A stretch of DNA of 44,777 nucleotides from Balneolaceae bacterium (GCA_007134085.1 SLLL01000078.1:1-44777), one strand, 5' to 3'. Shown: positions 1 through 10,164, numbered from the stretch's first letter. A program made the numbers and translations. The notes: generated by a model from the letters alone, not told the origin.

Positions 1-555
1 AAATTCACCAAGATTATAAAAAACAGATCCTCTCACAATTTCCAATTCAATAGCCTGTTCACTGTTTAATTCAAGGCTGGATGCCTCATTTAGTTTTTGT
101 GTTGCCAAATCGAGATTACCAACTGCTGCATAATTAACAGCTCCCTGCAGATACATTTCGAAAGATGAAGTGGCTTCAGCTGATCTTACAATATCATATT
201 CTATTGAAGCAATTGGTGTAACTTCCATTCCAAAGTCGTTTGGTGGAAAAGCATTATACAGAACAAGCATACCGGCAATAAGGATAGATGCGGCAACGAG
301 ATAGGGTTTTAAGTTGCTAAGGATACCGGCATGTGCTTGTTCAGTTTCTTTGTTGATTGTATGAACTTTTGGTTTACCTGTTGATGTGAATGCACCTTTG
401 TGCCCCATTGATTGTAGAGAAGCAAGTGTTTCAAGGTATTCGAGTTCATCGGGCCTGCTTAATAGTTCTGCCCATAGTTGATCGATTTGTTTTTCGTTTA
501 GATTACCCTCCAGATACTCATGTATGGTAAACTTTATGTCTTTATTACTGTTCAT
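1..555 (-). CDS. Partial CDS (3' part beyond window): short anti-sigma-like cytoplasmic N-terminus, one TM segment, TPR-like C-terminal part
   Basis: Reverse-strand reading from ATG at 555 stays open to base 1: MNSNKDIKFTIHEYLEGNLNEKQIDQLWAELLSRPDELEYLETLASLQSM...LKPYLVAASILIAGMLVLYNAFPPNDF...; truncated so absent from ORF track. Confidence 0.6.
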   Translation of the reverse strand, partial: MNSNKDIKFTIHEYLEGNLNEKQIDQLWAELLSRPDELEYLETLASLQSMGHKGAFTSTGKPKVHTINKETEQAHAGILSNLKPYLVAASILIAGMLVLYNAFPPNDFGMEVTPIASIEYDIVRSAEATSSFEMYLQGAVNYAAVGNLDLATQKLNEASSLELNSEQAIELEIVRGSVFYNLGEF

Positions 556-565
556 AGGGTATAAG

Positions 566-1174
566 TTAGGCATTATTTCCTTTTTTCATTCTGCTGTCAA
601 TCTCTTCAATTGTTCCGAGCAGGTACTCTTTATTAAATGGTTTTTGTATGTATGCATTAACCCGCGATTCAAGACAAGCTTCTCTTACGTTCGGATACTC
701 ATTTGTTGTAAGCGCGATTATCGGAGTGGACTTATAATTCTCAAGATCTCTGATCTTTTTTATAACATCAAACCCGTCAATGCCTCTGCCAAGGTTTATA
801 TCCATTAAAATGAAATCGTACTGCTTGGACTTGGCTTGTTTTATGGCAACTTCTCCATTTTCCACACTTTCCACATCAAATTCGTTTTTTAAATATATAG
901 AAACAAGCAACCTGATTTGAGCACTATCTTCTACATGCAACATTTTTGGCTTTTTCTTTGCTGTAACCGTCTCGTCTTTTTCCCTGTTGATAATTGACAT
1001 CCTGCGTGATGCCATTCCGTTTTTCACCAGCCTCGGGCCTGAAAAATCACTCAATGTAAGATGCTCTTCATACATAGAGGGAGTTTCAAGCGCGTGAGCT
1101 AAAGAGCCTTCCATGTAATTATATGAGAATGCTTTAGGGAAAAGAACACAAGTTTTCATAAAACCAACTTTCAT
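566..1174 (-). CDS. Response regulator (single REC domain) with ~70 aa N-terminal extension
   Basis: MLHVEDSAQIRLLVSIYL...YDFILMDINLGRGIDGFDVI...STPIIALTTNE...AYIQKPF: acidic residues, phospho-acceptor D, T and K of REC. Confidence 0.85.
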   Translation of the reverse strand: MKVGFMKTCVLFPKAFSYNYMEGSLAHALETPSMYEEHLTLSDFSGPRLVKNGMASRRMSIINREKDETVTAKKKPKMLHVEDSAQIRLLVSIYLKNEFDVESVENGEVAIKQAKSKQYDFILMDINLGRGIDGFDVIKKIRDLENYKSTPIIALTTNEYPNVREACLESRVNAYIQKPFNKEYLLGTIEEIDSRMKKGNNA

Positions 1175-1357
1175 TACAAAAATGCTTATTTGTTTGATTT
1201 GCGGTGTTTATTGTAATGATCCACAACAGCCTGTTTTGTTACACTTTTTTTTAAAAAAAATTTCTCGCTTTGAGAGTTTAACTCACATAATGATGCGCTT
1301 TATCGCCAAAACTGATTAAATTGATTCATTACCTCTTATTTAAAAAACGTTAATCCA

Positions 1358-1834
1358 ATGAAATCAATAGAAGAAGCAGCTCAAGAATTTCTCGCACAAA
1401 AAAGCATAGCGGTTGCAGGTGCATCATCAAAGGGGGATACTGCAGGCAACATCGTTCTAAAAAAGCTAAAGAAATTCGGATACAATTTAAGCGTACTACA
1501 CCCAAATGCTGAAGAGGTTGACGGTGTCAAGAGTTATCCTGACATCACCTCTTTACCGGAGCTGCCAGACGTAGTTTTTATCGCCACTCATCCCGACGTT
1601 ACACCGGATCTGATGCACGAATGCGGAAAGGCAGGCATCAAACGGGTTTGGATACACCGTTCTTTTGGTACAGGCAGCTATCATACTGAAGCTGAAGAGA
1701 TTGCAAATCAATATGGCATAACACTTATCCCCGGGGGTTGCCCAATGATGTTCCTCGAGCCGGATATTGTTCACCGATGCATGCGCTGGTTTCTCTCTGC
1801 TACTGGAAAAGAAGCAAGGCCTGTGATTAACTGA
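1358..1834 (+). CDS. CoA-binding domain protein (YccU-like)
   Basis: SIAVAGASSKGDTAGNIVLKKLKKFGY...PDVVFIATHPDVTPDLMHECGKAGIKRVWIHRSFG. Confidence 0.85.
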   Translation: MKSIEEAAQEFLAQKSIAVAGASSKGDTAGNIVLKKLKKFGYNLSVLHPNAEEVDGVKSYPDITSLPELPDVVFIATHPDVTPDLMHECGKAGIKRVWIHRSFGTGSYHTEAEEIANQYGITLIPGGCPMMFLEPDIVHRCMRWFLSATGKEARPVIN

Positions 1835-1938
1835 AGCAAAGTAATTTATTAATCAATTTAACGCATTACATTTTGAACGGTATTTCCTTTTCTTTGATTT
1901 CATACCATTGATCTCTACCAACATATAAATTCAGTTTT

Positions 1939-2913
1939 TTGAAAAGGCCACTTCTATTTTTCTCATGTTTTGCTGCAATTGTACTCATCCTCTGGATAAC
2001 GTACATGTTTCAGACAGATTCTTGGATTCTTTTCAAAGACAACTGGTTCATGACAGCCACCATGGTGGTTGGTTCATTTATTGCCGGAGCAAGCTCAGAG
2101 GGGGGCGGAGCCATTGCGTACCCGGCTATGACTCTTCTTTTCAATATAGAGCCGGATGTAGCCCGAAATTTCAGTTTTGCGATTCAAAGCTTTGGGATGA
2201 CCTTTGCTGCAATCTGGATATTTCTCTCAAAAATAGAGATCGAAAAAAACTATCTCATCCTGGCCGGGTTTGGCGGTTTTGTGGGAATAATTTTGGGCTC
2301 CTACACCATTGTGCCGCTTATAAAACCTGACTATGCAAAGATGATGTTTGTATCGTTCTGGCTCAGTTTTGGGATAGCTTTATGGGTAGTAAACTTCATC
2401 AGCAAACGTAAAAGCGTACGCAGGCTGCCAGTTTTAACGAATGCTCAAAAAATTGAACTACTCGCTGTTGGTGTAGTTGGCGGCATGTTTAGCTCCGTTC
2501 TTGGTAACGGAATTGATATTTGCACCTTTTCTTATGTAGTACTTAAATATGGCTTATCAGAAAAAGTAGCTACTCCAACTTCTGTAATTTTGATGGCTTC
2601 AAATGCCATTATTGGGTTTATACTCCATCTTTTTGTTCTGGATACTATGCAGCCGGAAGCTATAAATTATCTGCTTGTTTGCATACCGGTGGTTATTTTT
2701 GGAGCCCCTCTGGGCGCATTTGTAATTACCCTGATTGGCAGAAAAACGATCGCATCAATTCTGATCTCAATTATTGTGATCCAGTTTTTTACTGCCTTAT
2801 ATGTGATACGCCCCGGCAGTGAACTCCTTCTCTTCTCATCCATTATTTTCTCTGTTGGCCTGTTAATTTTCTTCGTTCTTACCCGGAAAAATGGGGCCTA
2901 TCAAAAATCATAG
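1939..2913 (+). CDS. TauE/SafE (TSUP/DUF81) family permease
   Basis: Polytopic; GASSEGGGAIAYPAMTLLF and second half-repeat GGMFSSVLGNGIDICTFSY; TTG start. Confidence 0.75.
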   Translation: MKRPLLFFSCFAAIVLILWITYMFQTDSWILFKDNWFMTATMVVGSFIAGASSEGGGAIAYPAMTLLFNIEPDVARNFSFAIQSFGMTFAAIWIFLSKIEIEKNYLILAGFGGFVGIILGSYTIVPLIKPDYAKMMFVSFWLSFGIALWVVNFISKRKSVRRLPVLTNAQKIELLAVGVVGGMFSSVLGNGIDICTFSYVVLKYGLSEKVATPTSVILMASNAIIGFILHLFVLDTMQPEAINYLLVCIPVVIFGAPLGAFVITLIGRKTIASILISIIVIQFFTALYVIRPGSELLLFSSIIFSVGLLIFFVLTRKNGAYQKS

Positions 2914-3714
2914 AATACTCTGCACCATCAAAACCACAATGATTACAATCAGTACAGAAAAACCTAACTGAAGCATCCGTTGTGGTATTTTTTTCCCTGT
3001 CCAGACACCCAGAAATCCCCCGATAAATGCCCCTAATATCAATGGAAGACCTGTACCAAAATCAACATATCCTATTCTGAAATCGGAAATACCTGTAGGA
3101 TTGCCGGCAAAAAATGAATATTGCAGCCAGCCGGAAAGTGATATAAATACAATCGCCAGTGATGAAATGCTAACAGCTTTGGCCATCTTAAGCTTCAGAA
3201 TGAGGTTCATAACCGGCACCATTACAACCCCACCTCCTACTCCTGCAAGTGAGGCCACAAACCCACCAAGGCTTCCTGTGGCTGTAAATGGCAAAAACCC
3301 ACCCCTCTCTCTTTCTGTCTCATCAACATGTTTCTTTTTCCCTCTGCGATAAAAGAGGAATGCCACAAAAAGCAGCAATACCGAAAAAATGGCCACAAAA
3401 ATCTCTTCAGTGTAAACGTCCGAAAGTACTATCCGCTTACCTGCATACACACCTATGCTGCCAAGCAGCCCAACAGTCAACCCCTCCTTCCAGTAAAAAT
3501 TTCGTTGATTACGCTGCTGTATGGAACTGCTAACCGATGCTGTAAAAGTGCAAAACAGTGATGTTGCAATTGCCCAGGTTGCAGGATCTGGCAAAGTTTG
3601 TGCCGTAAAGAGAAGGAACAGGATAGGTGTGAATAACACCCCGCCACCAAGGCCAAACAGCCCGGCAATAACACCCGCCAATATTCCCAGAAGTATAAGC
3701 AGCAGAATAATCAT
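2908..3714 (-). CDS. TauE/SafE (TSUP/DUF81) family permease
   Basis: LAGVIAGLFGLGGGVLFTPILFLLF and second repeat GGFVASLAGVGGGVVMVPVMNLIL. Confidence 0.85.
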   Translation of the reverse strand: MIILLLILLGILAGVIAGLFGLGGGVLFTPILFLLFTAQTLPDPATWAIATSLFCTFTASVSSSIQQRNQRNFYWKEGLTVGLLGSIGVYAGKRIVLSDVYTEEIFVAIFSVLLLFVAFLFYRRGKKKHVDETERERGGFLPFTATGSLGGFVASLAGVGGGVVMVPVMNLILKLKMAKAVSISSLAIVFISLSGWLQYSFFAGNPTGISDFRIGYVDFGTGLPLILGAFIGGFLGVWTGKKIPQRMLQLGFSVLIVIIVVLMVQSIL

Positions 3715-4496
3715 CAGATGGTTATCTCACCGGCCATATAGGTTACAGCTTTGCCGCCAATTTCTACTCTCCCCTCTTTTTGAATGCAGATCAAATCTCC
3801 GCCGCGGGTTGAAATTTGCATTCCCCTAAGCTCATTTTTTCCAAGCCTCTTAGCCCAGAATGGTGTTAGCACGGTATGTGCCGAACCCGTTACAGGGTCT
3901 TCAGGCACTCCAACAGCAGGTGCAAAAAAGCGGCTTACAAAGTCTGTTTGAGGTTCATCAGCAGGGGCGGTAACAATAACGCCCCTAACTTCCATTTTTT
4001 TCAGTAGCGGCATATCCGGTTTGATGTCTCGTACGTCCTGCTCACTTTGTACGAGAACCAGCATGTCGATATTTACACCGGTATAAATTGGAATAATGCC
4101 AATAGCTTCGGGAAGTAGTTTTGGCACCGGAACCGGTTTAGGCGGGTTCGACGGAAAATCCATGATATACATGTCATCCCGCTTCTGTACTGTCAGCTTT
4201 CCGCTTTTTGTGTGAAATGTAATTTCCTTTTTTTGATGGTTGAGCTGCTCAAAAAGTATGTGTGCCGAAGCAAGAGTTGCATGCCCGCAAAGATCTACTT
4301 CGGTTTCAGGAGTGAACCATCTCAGTTGAAACGACCCATCTTCATTTTCAGAAAAATAGGCGGTCTCCGATAAATTATTCTCAGCTGCTATCTGTTGCAG
4401 AGTCCTATCATCGGGCCATTCCTGCAGCGGAATTACAGCTGCCGGATTTCCTTTGAAAACTGTATCTGTAAAAGCATCAACCTGAAAAATGCGCAT
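3714..4496 (-). CDS. PhzF family phenazine biosynthesis-like isomerase
   Basis: MRIFQVDAFTDTVFKGNPAAVIPL...ENNLSETAYF...RWFTPETEVDLCGHATLASAHILF; C-terminal EDPVTGSAHTVL. Confidence 0.9.
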   Translation of the reverse strand: MRIFQVDAFTDTVFKGNPAAVIPLQEWPDDRTLQQIAAENNLSETAYFSENEDGSFQLRWFTPETEVDLCGHATLASAHILFEQLNHQKKEITFHTKSGKLTVQKRDDMYIMDFPSNPPKPVPVPKLLPEAIGIIPIYTGVNIDMLVLVQSEQDVRDIKPDMPLLKKMEVRGVIVTAPADEPQTDFVSRFFAPAVGVPEDPVTGSAHTVLTPFWAKRLGKNELRGMQISTRGGDLICIQKEGRVEIGGKAVTYMAGEITI

Positions 4497-4613
4497 CTGT
4501 TTTTATGTTGAATGTAACGATTCTCTAAGTTGAGATAAATTCAATTTTGGGAAGAGCCCTACCACAATCTTAATCAACTATTTTTTCAATCAAAAGATCA
4601 CGAACTTTCTGCA

Positions 4614-7022
4614 ATGCACACTACCATGATTTTGCACCCTGAGCATTCCTCGTTTAAGATTGGATTCCAATCCGTGAAAGAGGCAGCGCTCCGTAAAGCT
4701 TTTACGCCGTATGGGCGAGAGTACCTTGAGAATTTATATCCATCGGCTAATTTTGACGAAGTTTCAGAACAACTATTCCGGGCATCAGAATGGATGCAAC
4801 TGCTTCAGAGTGGTTCGAATCATCCTCTCTCTGTTGTTGATGATGTACGCGATGCTGTTAAGGAGAGCCGAATTTCAGGCAATTTACTTCCGCTTGATGA
4901 TTTCGTGGTAATACTCCAAAATGCGGCTTTGGCCCGTATCATCAAACAATTTTTCGAAAAAACGGAGGATGAGTACCCTTCTCTCAGAAAAATCACCAAT
5001 CAGCTTATAAACCTTAAGCCGCTTGAAACAGCTATTCAGAGAGTAGTTACAGACAGAGGTGAACTTCGCGATGATGCAAGCCCGGAGCTTAGACGCATAA
5101 GAACACGCATCAACCGCGAGCGAAACCGCCTCAGAAGTACCATTATGCAGGTGATGAGGCGGGCAGCAAAGGACGGGATGACCTCAGACGAGGGCGCCAC
5201 CATACGAAACGGGCGCATGGTAATACCCATTTTGGCTGAATACAAGCGAAAGGTTCAGGGATTTATTCAGGATGTATCATCATCAGGCCAAACCGTTTAC
5301 CTTGAACCGGTTGAGGCGCTGCAGATCAACAATGATATCCGCCAGCTTGAAGCCGAGGAGCAGCGCGAGATTGAAAAGATTATTCGTCAGCTTACCTCGG
5401 AAGTGCGCAAATATGCCGATGGCCTTTTTGAAAATACTATTCACATTGCGCTGTTGGATACTATCCAGTGCCGGGTTCAAACCGGCTTCGATCTCGACGG
5501 CACCATCCCGGTTATTTCAAAAGAGAGCAACCTTGATCTGATTCGGGCACGAAATCCAAATTTGTTGCTAAAAAACAGAACCATCAAAAATGCCGAACCG
5601 GTTGTGCCGCTCGATCTGAAGCTGGCCGATGATGAGCTTGGACTGATTATCACCGGGCCGAATGCCGGTGGAAAATCGGTAGCCATGAAAACTGTCGGAA
5701 TGCTCAGCTTGATGCTTCAAAGCGGCTATCCCATTCCCGTTCAGCCCGATTCTGTTTTGCCAATCATCAGCAGCCTGTTTCTTGATGTGGGCGACGATCA
5801 ATCCATAGAAAATGATTTGAGTACGTTTTCATCACGGCTTCACTGGATGAAGCAGACCCTTGATCAGTTGCAACCCGGAGCACTTATATTGATAGATGAG
5901 GCGGGATCAGGTACGGACCCCGAAGAGGGAGGCGCACTTTTTCAGGCTTTTGTTGAGGAGGTTATCAGCCGAAATTGCAGAGTAATTGTAACCACTCATC
6001 ACGGTTCGCTGAAGGTTTTTGCGCACGAACATCCTAATGTTGTAAACGGTGCGATGGAGTTCAACCAGGAAAACCTATCCCCCACCTACAAATTCAAAAA
6101 AGGGATACCCGGAAGCAGCTACGCATTCGAAATTGCCGAGCGGATGCATCTGCCGGCTAATCTGATGAAAAAAGCGAGAGGGCTTCTTGGTGAAAACCGG
6201 GATAAAATGGGCGAACTGCTGGTAAGCCTCGAAAAAAAAATGCAGGAATCGGAAGAGCTTACGCACGAATATTCTCGCAGGTTGCGGGAGATTGAAAAAC
6301 GTGAACGAATCTACAGAGAACAGGCAGATAACACCGATCAAAAGCGAAAAAAAATCCTCGAAAAAGCGTACAAAGATGCCGGTGATATTATGCGGGATGC
6401 AAACCGGCGAATTGAAGAAGCCGTTGAGAAAGTTGTGCAGGAAGGCCGCGAGAATAAAGAAAAAATAAAAGAAGCCCGGAAAGAGCTGGCCGGTGCGAAA
6501 AAAGAGATCTCGGAAAAACAGCAACATTTCGAAGAAGAAACCGAAGAGGAGATATTCAGAAGTAAAGACAAGCCAACAGTGGGTGATTATGTGCTAATTG
6601 GCGACAGCAACACGCGCGGAGAGCTTGTGGAAATTTCCGGCAAGCAGGCAACGGTACTTATGAACGGGATGCGGGTAAAATCAAAACTGAATAAACTCAC
6701 CAAAACTAATCCACCAAAAAAAGAGAAGGCATCAAGATTTTCGCGTTCTTACAGCACATCAAACGACCTTGACCTTTCGGTTAAGCCATCCCTCGATCTT
6801 CGCGGAAAACGGGGTGATGAAGCAATCACCGAATTGACGCTTTATCTCGACAAGGCGATTGCACGCGGCCTGAAACAGGTTGAAATTATCCATGGCAAGG
6901 GCGAGGGTATTCTGCACAAACTGGTAAATGAATATCTTGAAAACCGCCCCGAGGTAGAATCTTTCGAAATCGCCCCATGGGAAAGCGGCGGCACAGGGTG
7001 CACAGTTGCCAATCTTACATAA
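4614..7022 (+). CDS. mutS2: Endonuclease MutS2
   Basis: Walker A GPNAGGKSVAMKTVG, ILIDEAGSGTDPEEGGAL, C-terminal Smr domain LDLRGKRGDEAI...IIHGKGEGILH. Confidence 0.95.
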   Translation: MHTTMILHPEHSSFKIGFQSVKEAALRKAFTPYGREYLENLYPSANFDEVSEQLFRASEWMQLLQSGSNHPLSVVDDVRDAVKESRISGNLLPLDDFVVILQNAALARIIKQFFEKTEDEYPSLRKITNQLINLKPLETAIQRVVTDRGELRDDASPELRRIRTRINRERNRLRSTIMQVMRRAAKDGMTSDEGATIRNGRMVIPILAEYKRKVQGFIQDVSSSGQTVYLEPVEALQINNDIRQLEAEEQREIEKIIRQLTSEVRKYADGLFENTIHIALLDTIQCRVQTGFDLDGTIPVISKESNLDLIRARNPNLLLKNRTIKNAEPVVPLDLKLADDELGLIITGPNAGGKSVAMKTVGMLSLMLQSGYPIPVQPDSVLPIISSLFLDVGDDQSIENDLSTFSSRLHWMKQTLDQLQPGALILIDEAGSGTDPEEGGALFQAFVEEVISRNCRVIVTTHHGSLKVFAHEHPNVVNGAMEFNQENLSPTYKFKKGIPGSSYAFEIAERMHLPANLMKKARGLLGENRDKMGELLVSLEKKMQESEELTHEYSRRLREIEKRERIYREQADNTDQKRKKILEKAYKDAGDIMRDANRRIEEAVEKVVQEGRENKEKIKEARKELAGAKKEISEKQQHFEEETEEEIFRSKDKPTVGDYVLIGDSNTRGELVEISGKQATVLMNGMRVKSKLNKLTKTNPPKKEKASRFSRSYSTSNDLDLSVKPSLDLRGKRGDEAITELTLYLDKAIARGLKQVEIIHGKGEGILHKLVNEYLENRPEVESFEIAPWESGGTGCTVANLT

Positions 7023-7032
7023 TTATACCTTC

Positions 7033-7929
7033 ATGAAAATTGCTCTGCCTTTTCTGTTTCTTTTTTTGATTTCTGATGTTGCCAGCGCTCAACTCATCAG
7101 CTGGCGCGATCTTGTTGAGGGCGATCTTCCCCAGCCTGATGAACGTTTTCACTATGGCACCTGGGAGCACGCTTTCGGTGAATTATGGCTCCCCGATGAG
7201 GAAGCACACACAGCAGTAATCCTTTTCCATGGCGGCTGCTGGATGGATATTTACCCCGGTGTGGAAATTATGAATCACATGGCAGCGGCATTAAGAGATG
7301 AAGGTTTTGTAGTCTGGAATGTAGAGTACACCCGGCTTGGCCAGGAAAGCGGCGGTTATCCAGGAACGTTTCGCAGTGCAATTTTTGGAGCAGATTCATT
7401 CAATAGGGTTGCAGCAAATCATAACATTCGGACTGACAGAGTTATTGTAGCCGGCCACTCAGCCGGAGGCCACCTCGCCACATGGCTTGCTGCACGACAC
7501 AATCTGCCTGAAGAGAGCGCTCTCAATCTCGATATCTATGGCGAACTGCAACAAAAGATAGAAATTCACGGAGTAATTTCGCTGGCAGGAATAAACGACC
7601 TTGAGCGGTATAACAACTATGGGGCTACACTTTGCGGCCAAAACACCATAGAACGGCTTATTGATTACGAAAACAGAGGCAGTGAAGCCTACTCCGACAC
7701 ATCACCGGCAGAGCTTTTGCCTTTGGGTGTGCCATTTGTGGAAGTATCAGCTGTTTTCGATGCTCCCGTCCCTCCATTTTTCGGGTATCATTTTGCAAAC
7801 AAAGCGAGAGACGCAGGAGATGATGTGACGCATATTGTACAGCAAGATGCTGGACATTTTGAGATGATTGCTCCCTGGAGCGACCAATGGACGGAAATCC
7901 TTAATCTTTTCCTAAACTTGCTGGATTAA
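7033..7929 (+). CDS. Secreted alpha/beta hydrolase (kynurenine formamidase/esterase-like)
   Basis: Signal peptide MKIALPFLFLFLISDVASA; VILFHGGCW and VAGHSAGGHLATWLAA; ORF track start 7006 overlaps mutS2, 7033 preferred. Confidence 0.8.
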   Translation: MKIALPFLFLFLISDVASAQLISWRDLVEGDLPQPDERFHYGTWEHAFGELWLPDEEAHTAVILFHGGCWMDIYPGVEIMNHMAAALRDEGFVVWNVEYTRLGQESGGYPGTFRSAIFGADSFNRVAANHNIRTDRVIVAGHSAGGHLATWLAARHNLPEESALNLDIYGELQQKIEIHGVISLAGINDLERYNNYGATLCGQNTIERLIDYENRGSEAYSDTSPAELLPLGVPFVEVSAVFDAPVPPFFGYHFANKARDAGDDVTHIVQQDAGHFEMIAPWSDQWTEILNLFLNLLD

Positions 7930-7983
7930 ATTCCTTCTCGGGTTATCTTCCGAACAAATAATTATTCATTTTCAGAAATCATC

Positions 7984-8892
7984 ATGAAAAAATATCTGCT
8001 TATTCTGTTCTCAATATTCATCGTTACCGCCTGTGCGGTTGAAGAGGCTACCTGGGATTTTGACCTACAGGGACATCGCGGCGCACGCGGGCTTTTGCCG
8101 GAAAATACCATCCCCAGTTTTTTAATAGCCATTGATCACGGCGTTGACACCATCGAATTTGATCTGGTTGTAACAAAAGATCGTCAAATTCTCATCTCAC
8201 ACGAACCCTGGTTTCATCATCATATCAGCACAAAGCCCGATGGCACACCGGTTACTGAAGATGAGCAGATGCAGTTCAACATTTTTGAAATGACTTATGA
8301 AGAAACGCGTCAGTTTGATGTTGGCAAACGCGGGCACGTAAACTACCCAAATCAACAGCCGCTTGAGATAACCAAGCCGCTGATGAGAGATGCTATTCGA
8401 GCCATTGAAGCCTACACGCAGGAGCTGGAATTGCCACCGGTTGCTTACAATATTGAAACGAAGAGTAACCCCGAACTGTATGATGTGATGTATCCACGGC
8501 CAGAAGAGTTTGCCGCACTGCTTTACGAAGAGCTCACCATGCTACACAAAGAGTTTGATTTGTTCGACAGAGTGATTATTCAATCGTTCGATCCCGCAAC
8601 ACTGATTAAGTTTCGAAAGCTAAACGAAGAGATAGATCAGGCCATTCTTGTTTTTGATGACACCACAATGGATCAGTTTATTGATATTCTTGGATATACC
8701 CCTGAAATATGGAGCCCAAACTTTAACCTTGTGACGGAAGAAATGGTGCAGGAAGCCCATCAACGTGGTATGACTGTAATACCCTGGACTATCAATACCG
8801 TTGCCGAAATGCGAAGACAGCTGGAAATGGGGGTTGACGGCATCATCACTGATTACCCTGATAGTGCAGCTGTTTTAAGGCCTGCTCCATGA
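7984..8892 (+). CDS. Glycerophosphodiester phosphodiesterase, putative lipoprotein
   Basis: Lipobox MKKYLLILFSIFIVTAC; QGHRGARGLLPENTIPSFLIAIDHGVDTIEFDL; WTINTVAEMRRQLEMGVDGIITDYPD. Confidence 0.9.
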   Translation: MKKYLLILFSIFIVTACAVEEATWDFDLQGHRGARGLLPENTIPSFLIAIDHGVDTIEFDLVVTKDRQILISHEPWFHHHISTKPDGTPVTEDEQMQFNIFEMTYEETRQFDVGKRGHVNYPNQQPLEITKPLMRDAIRAIEAYTQELELPPVAYNIETKSNPELYDVMYPRPEEFAALLYEELTMLHKEFDLFDRVIIQSFDPATLIKFRKLNEEIDQAILVFDDTTMDQFIDILGYTPEIWSPNFNLVTEEMVQEAHQRGMTVIPWTINTVAEMRRQLEMGVDGIITDYPDSAAVLRPAP

Positions 8893-9395
8893 TTTCACGC
8901 CAAGAAGAGCTTATCACTAAACTTGGGATGCAGCCACACCCGGAAGGTGGATTCTACGCTGAAACATATCGCAGCGAAGGGGTTCATCAAACAGGATCTG
9001 AACAGTTTCCGAATGGAAGAAACTACAAAACAGGCATTTACTATCTTCTTGGAAGCGGTGATATTTCGCATTTTCATCGAATCAAATCTGATGAGATGTG
9101 GCATCATTACGAAGGTTCACCCATCACCATACACATGATTCATCAGGATGGGCTCTATCGAGCAGCTTATCTTGGAAAGGATTTGGACAATCAGCAGCTG
9201 CCACAGCTTGTAGTACCTGCAAACACGTGGTTTGGCGTAACGGTGGATGATGAAGATAGCTATGCTCTTTGCGGATGCACTGTATCGCCGGGGTTTGACT
9301 TCCGGGACTTTGAAATGGCAGGCAGATATCAAATGCTGCAGGCATTTCCTGAGCATGAAGAGATCATTAAAATGCTTACGAAACCGGCTGTTTAA
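8889..9395 (+). CDS. Cupin, DUF985 family
   Basis: LGMQPHPEGGFYAETYRS...TGIYYLLGSGDISHFHRIKSDEMWHHYEGSPITIH. Confidence 0.85.
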   Translation: MISRQEELITKLGMQPHPEGGFYAETYRSEGVHQTGSEQFPNGRNYKTGIYYLLGSGDISHFHRIKSDEMWHHYEGSPITIHMIHQDGLYRAAYLGKDLDNQQLPQLVVPANTWFGVTVDDEDSYALCGCTVSPGFDFRDFEMAGRYQMLQAFPEHEEIIKMLTKPAV

Positions 9396-9412
9396 GTTTT
9401 ATAGATTTTAAC

Positions 9413-10147
9413 TTACAGATTAGAAATCACTTTCGGCAGCTTACCCCAATCGCCGTTCAGGACAATCACGTCTTTTAATCCTTCTTTCTGAAATTTTCGG
9501 GTTACCCTACCGCCTGCTGCTATTAATTTTAGATTGGCAAAATTCAGATCAGGAAATGCGGTTTGTACCCGAAGAATGGATGACTCATTATGAAAAAGAA
9601 CGGCCGTTAAGGCGGAAATTTGAACCTGTTTTCGATAATCGTCTAACGTTTCGCGATCGAGGCTATCTTCAGAAAAAACCTGAAACTCAGCAAATGGCAT
9701 TTCGAGCTCAATCAAAAGCCCAGGAATTTCATCCGTTTTTTGATCACCTGATGGATACAGAACTGCGCCTTCATGTGAAATACGAAGCAAGAATTCGATC
9801 AAATCGATTGGGCGGGCATCATCTCGTGGTTTGATTGCGGGGATATTGAACTGTTCAAGGTACGTGGCCGTTGGCTGATCCATAACCAAATTGACAAGAT
9901 TTTTTATACGTTCCAGCTGTCCGTATTCTCGTGCCCATCGTAAAAAATAGCGTGCATGCAACCGGCTTCCATAGATTACATACGCAAATGAATCGAGCTG
10001 CCTCTCCACTTCTGCATGCATCTCTTCATCTACAGAATGATCATAGTTTTCGAGAGGAAGGTGTAGCAGAGCGGTTTCAATCGTTAAATCTGATGCGATT
10101 ATCTCTGGTACAATATCAGGATGTGCAGTGAATAAAATTTTCCCCAT
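9413..10147 (-). CDS. hemD: Uroporphyrinogen-III synthase-like
   Basis: ALLHLPLENYD, YVIYGSRLHARYFL, AVLFHNESSILRVQTAFPDLN, LKLIAAGGRVTRKFQKEGL pattern. Confidence 0.7.
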   Translation of the reverse strand: MGKILFTAHPDIVPEIIASDLTIETALLHLPLENYDHSVDEEMHAEVERQLDSFAYVIYGSRLHARYFLRWAREYGQLERIKNLVNLVMDQPTATYLEQFNIPAIKPRDDARPIDLIEFLLRISHEGAVLYPSGDQKTDEIPGLLIELEMPFAEFQVFSEDSLDRETLDDYRKQVQISALTAVLFHNESSILRVQTAFPDLNFANLKLIAAGGRVTRKFQKEGLKDVIVLNGDWGKLPKVISNL

Positions 10148-10164
10148 GTTGCGATGCGATTAGA

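Noticed and set aside
524-808. 94-aa plus-strand ORF
   Set aside because: Antisense to the REC gene; translation is a mirror of its codons without recognisable domains.
3101-3829. Several plus-strand ORFs of 77-102 aa
   Set aside because: Antisense to the TSUP permease and phzF genes; no domain features.
6075-6527. 150-aa and 77-aa minus-strand ORFs inside mutS2
   Set aside because: Phe/Ser-rich antisense of the Lys/Glu-rich MutS2 coiled coil.
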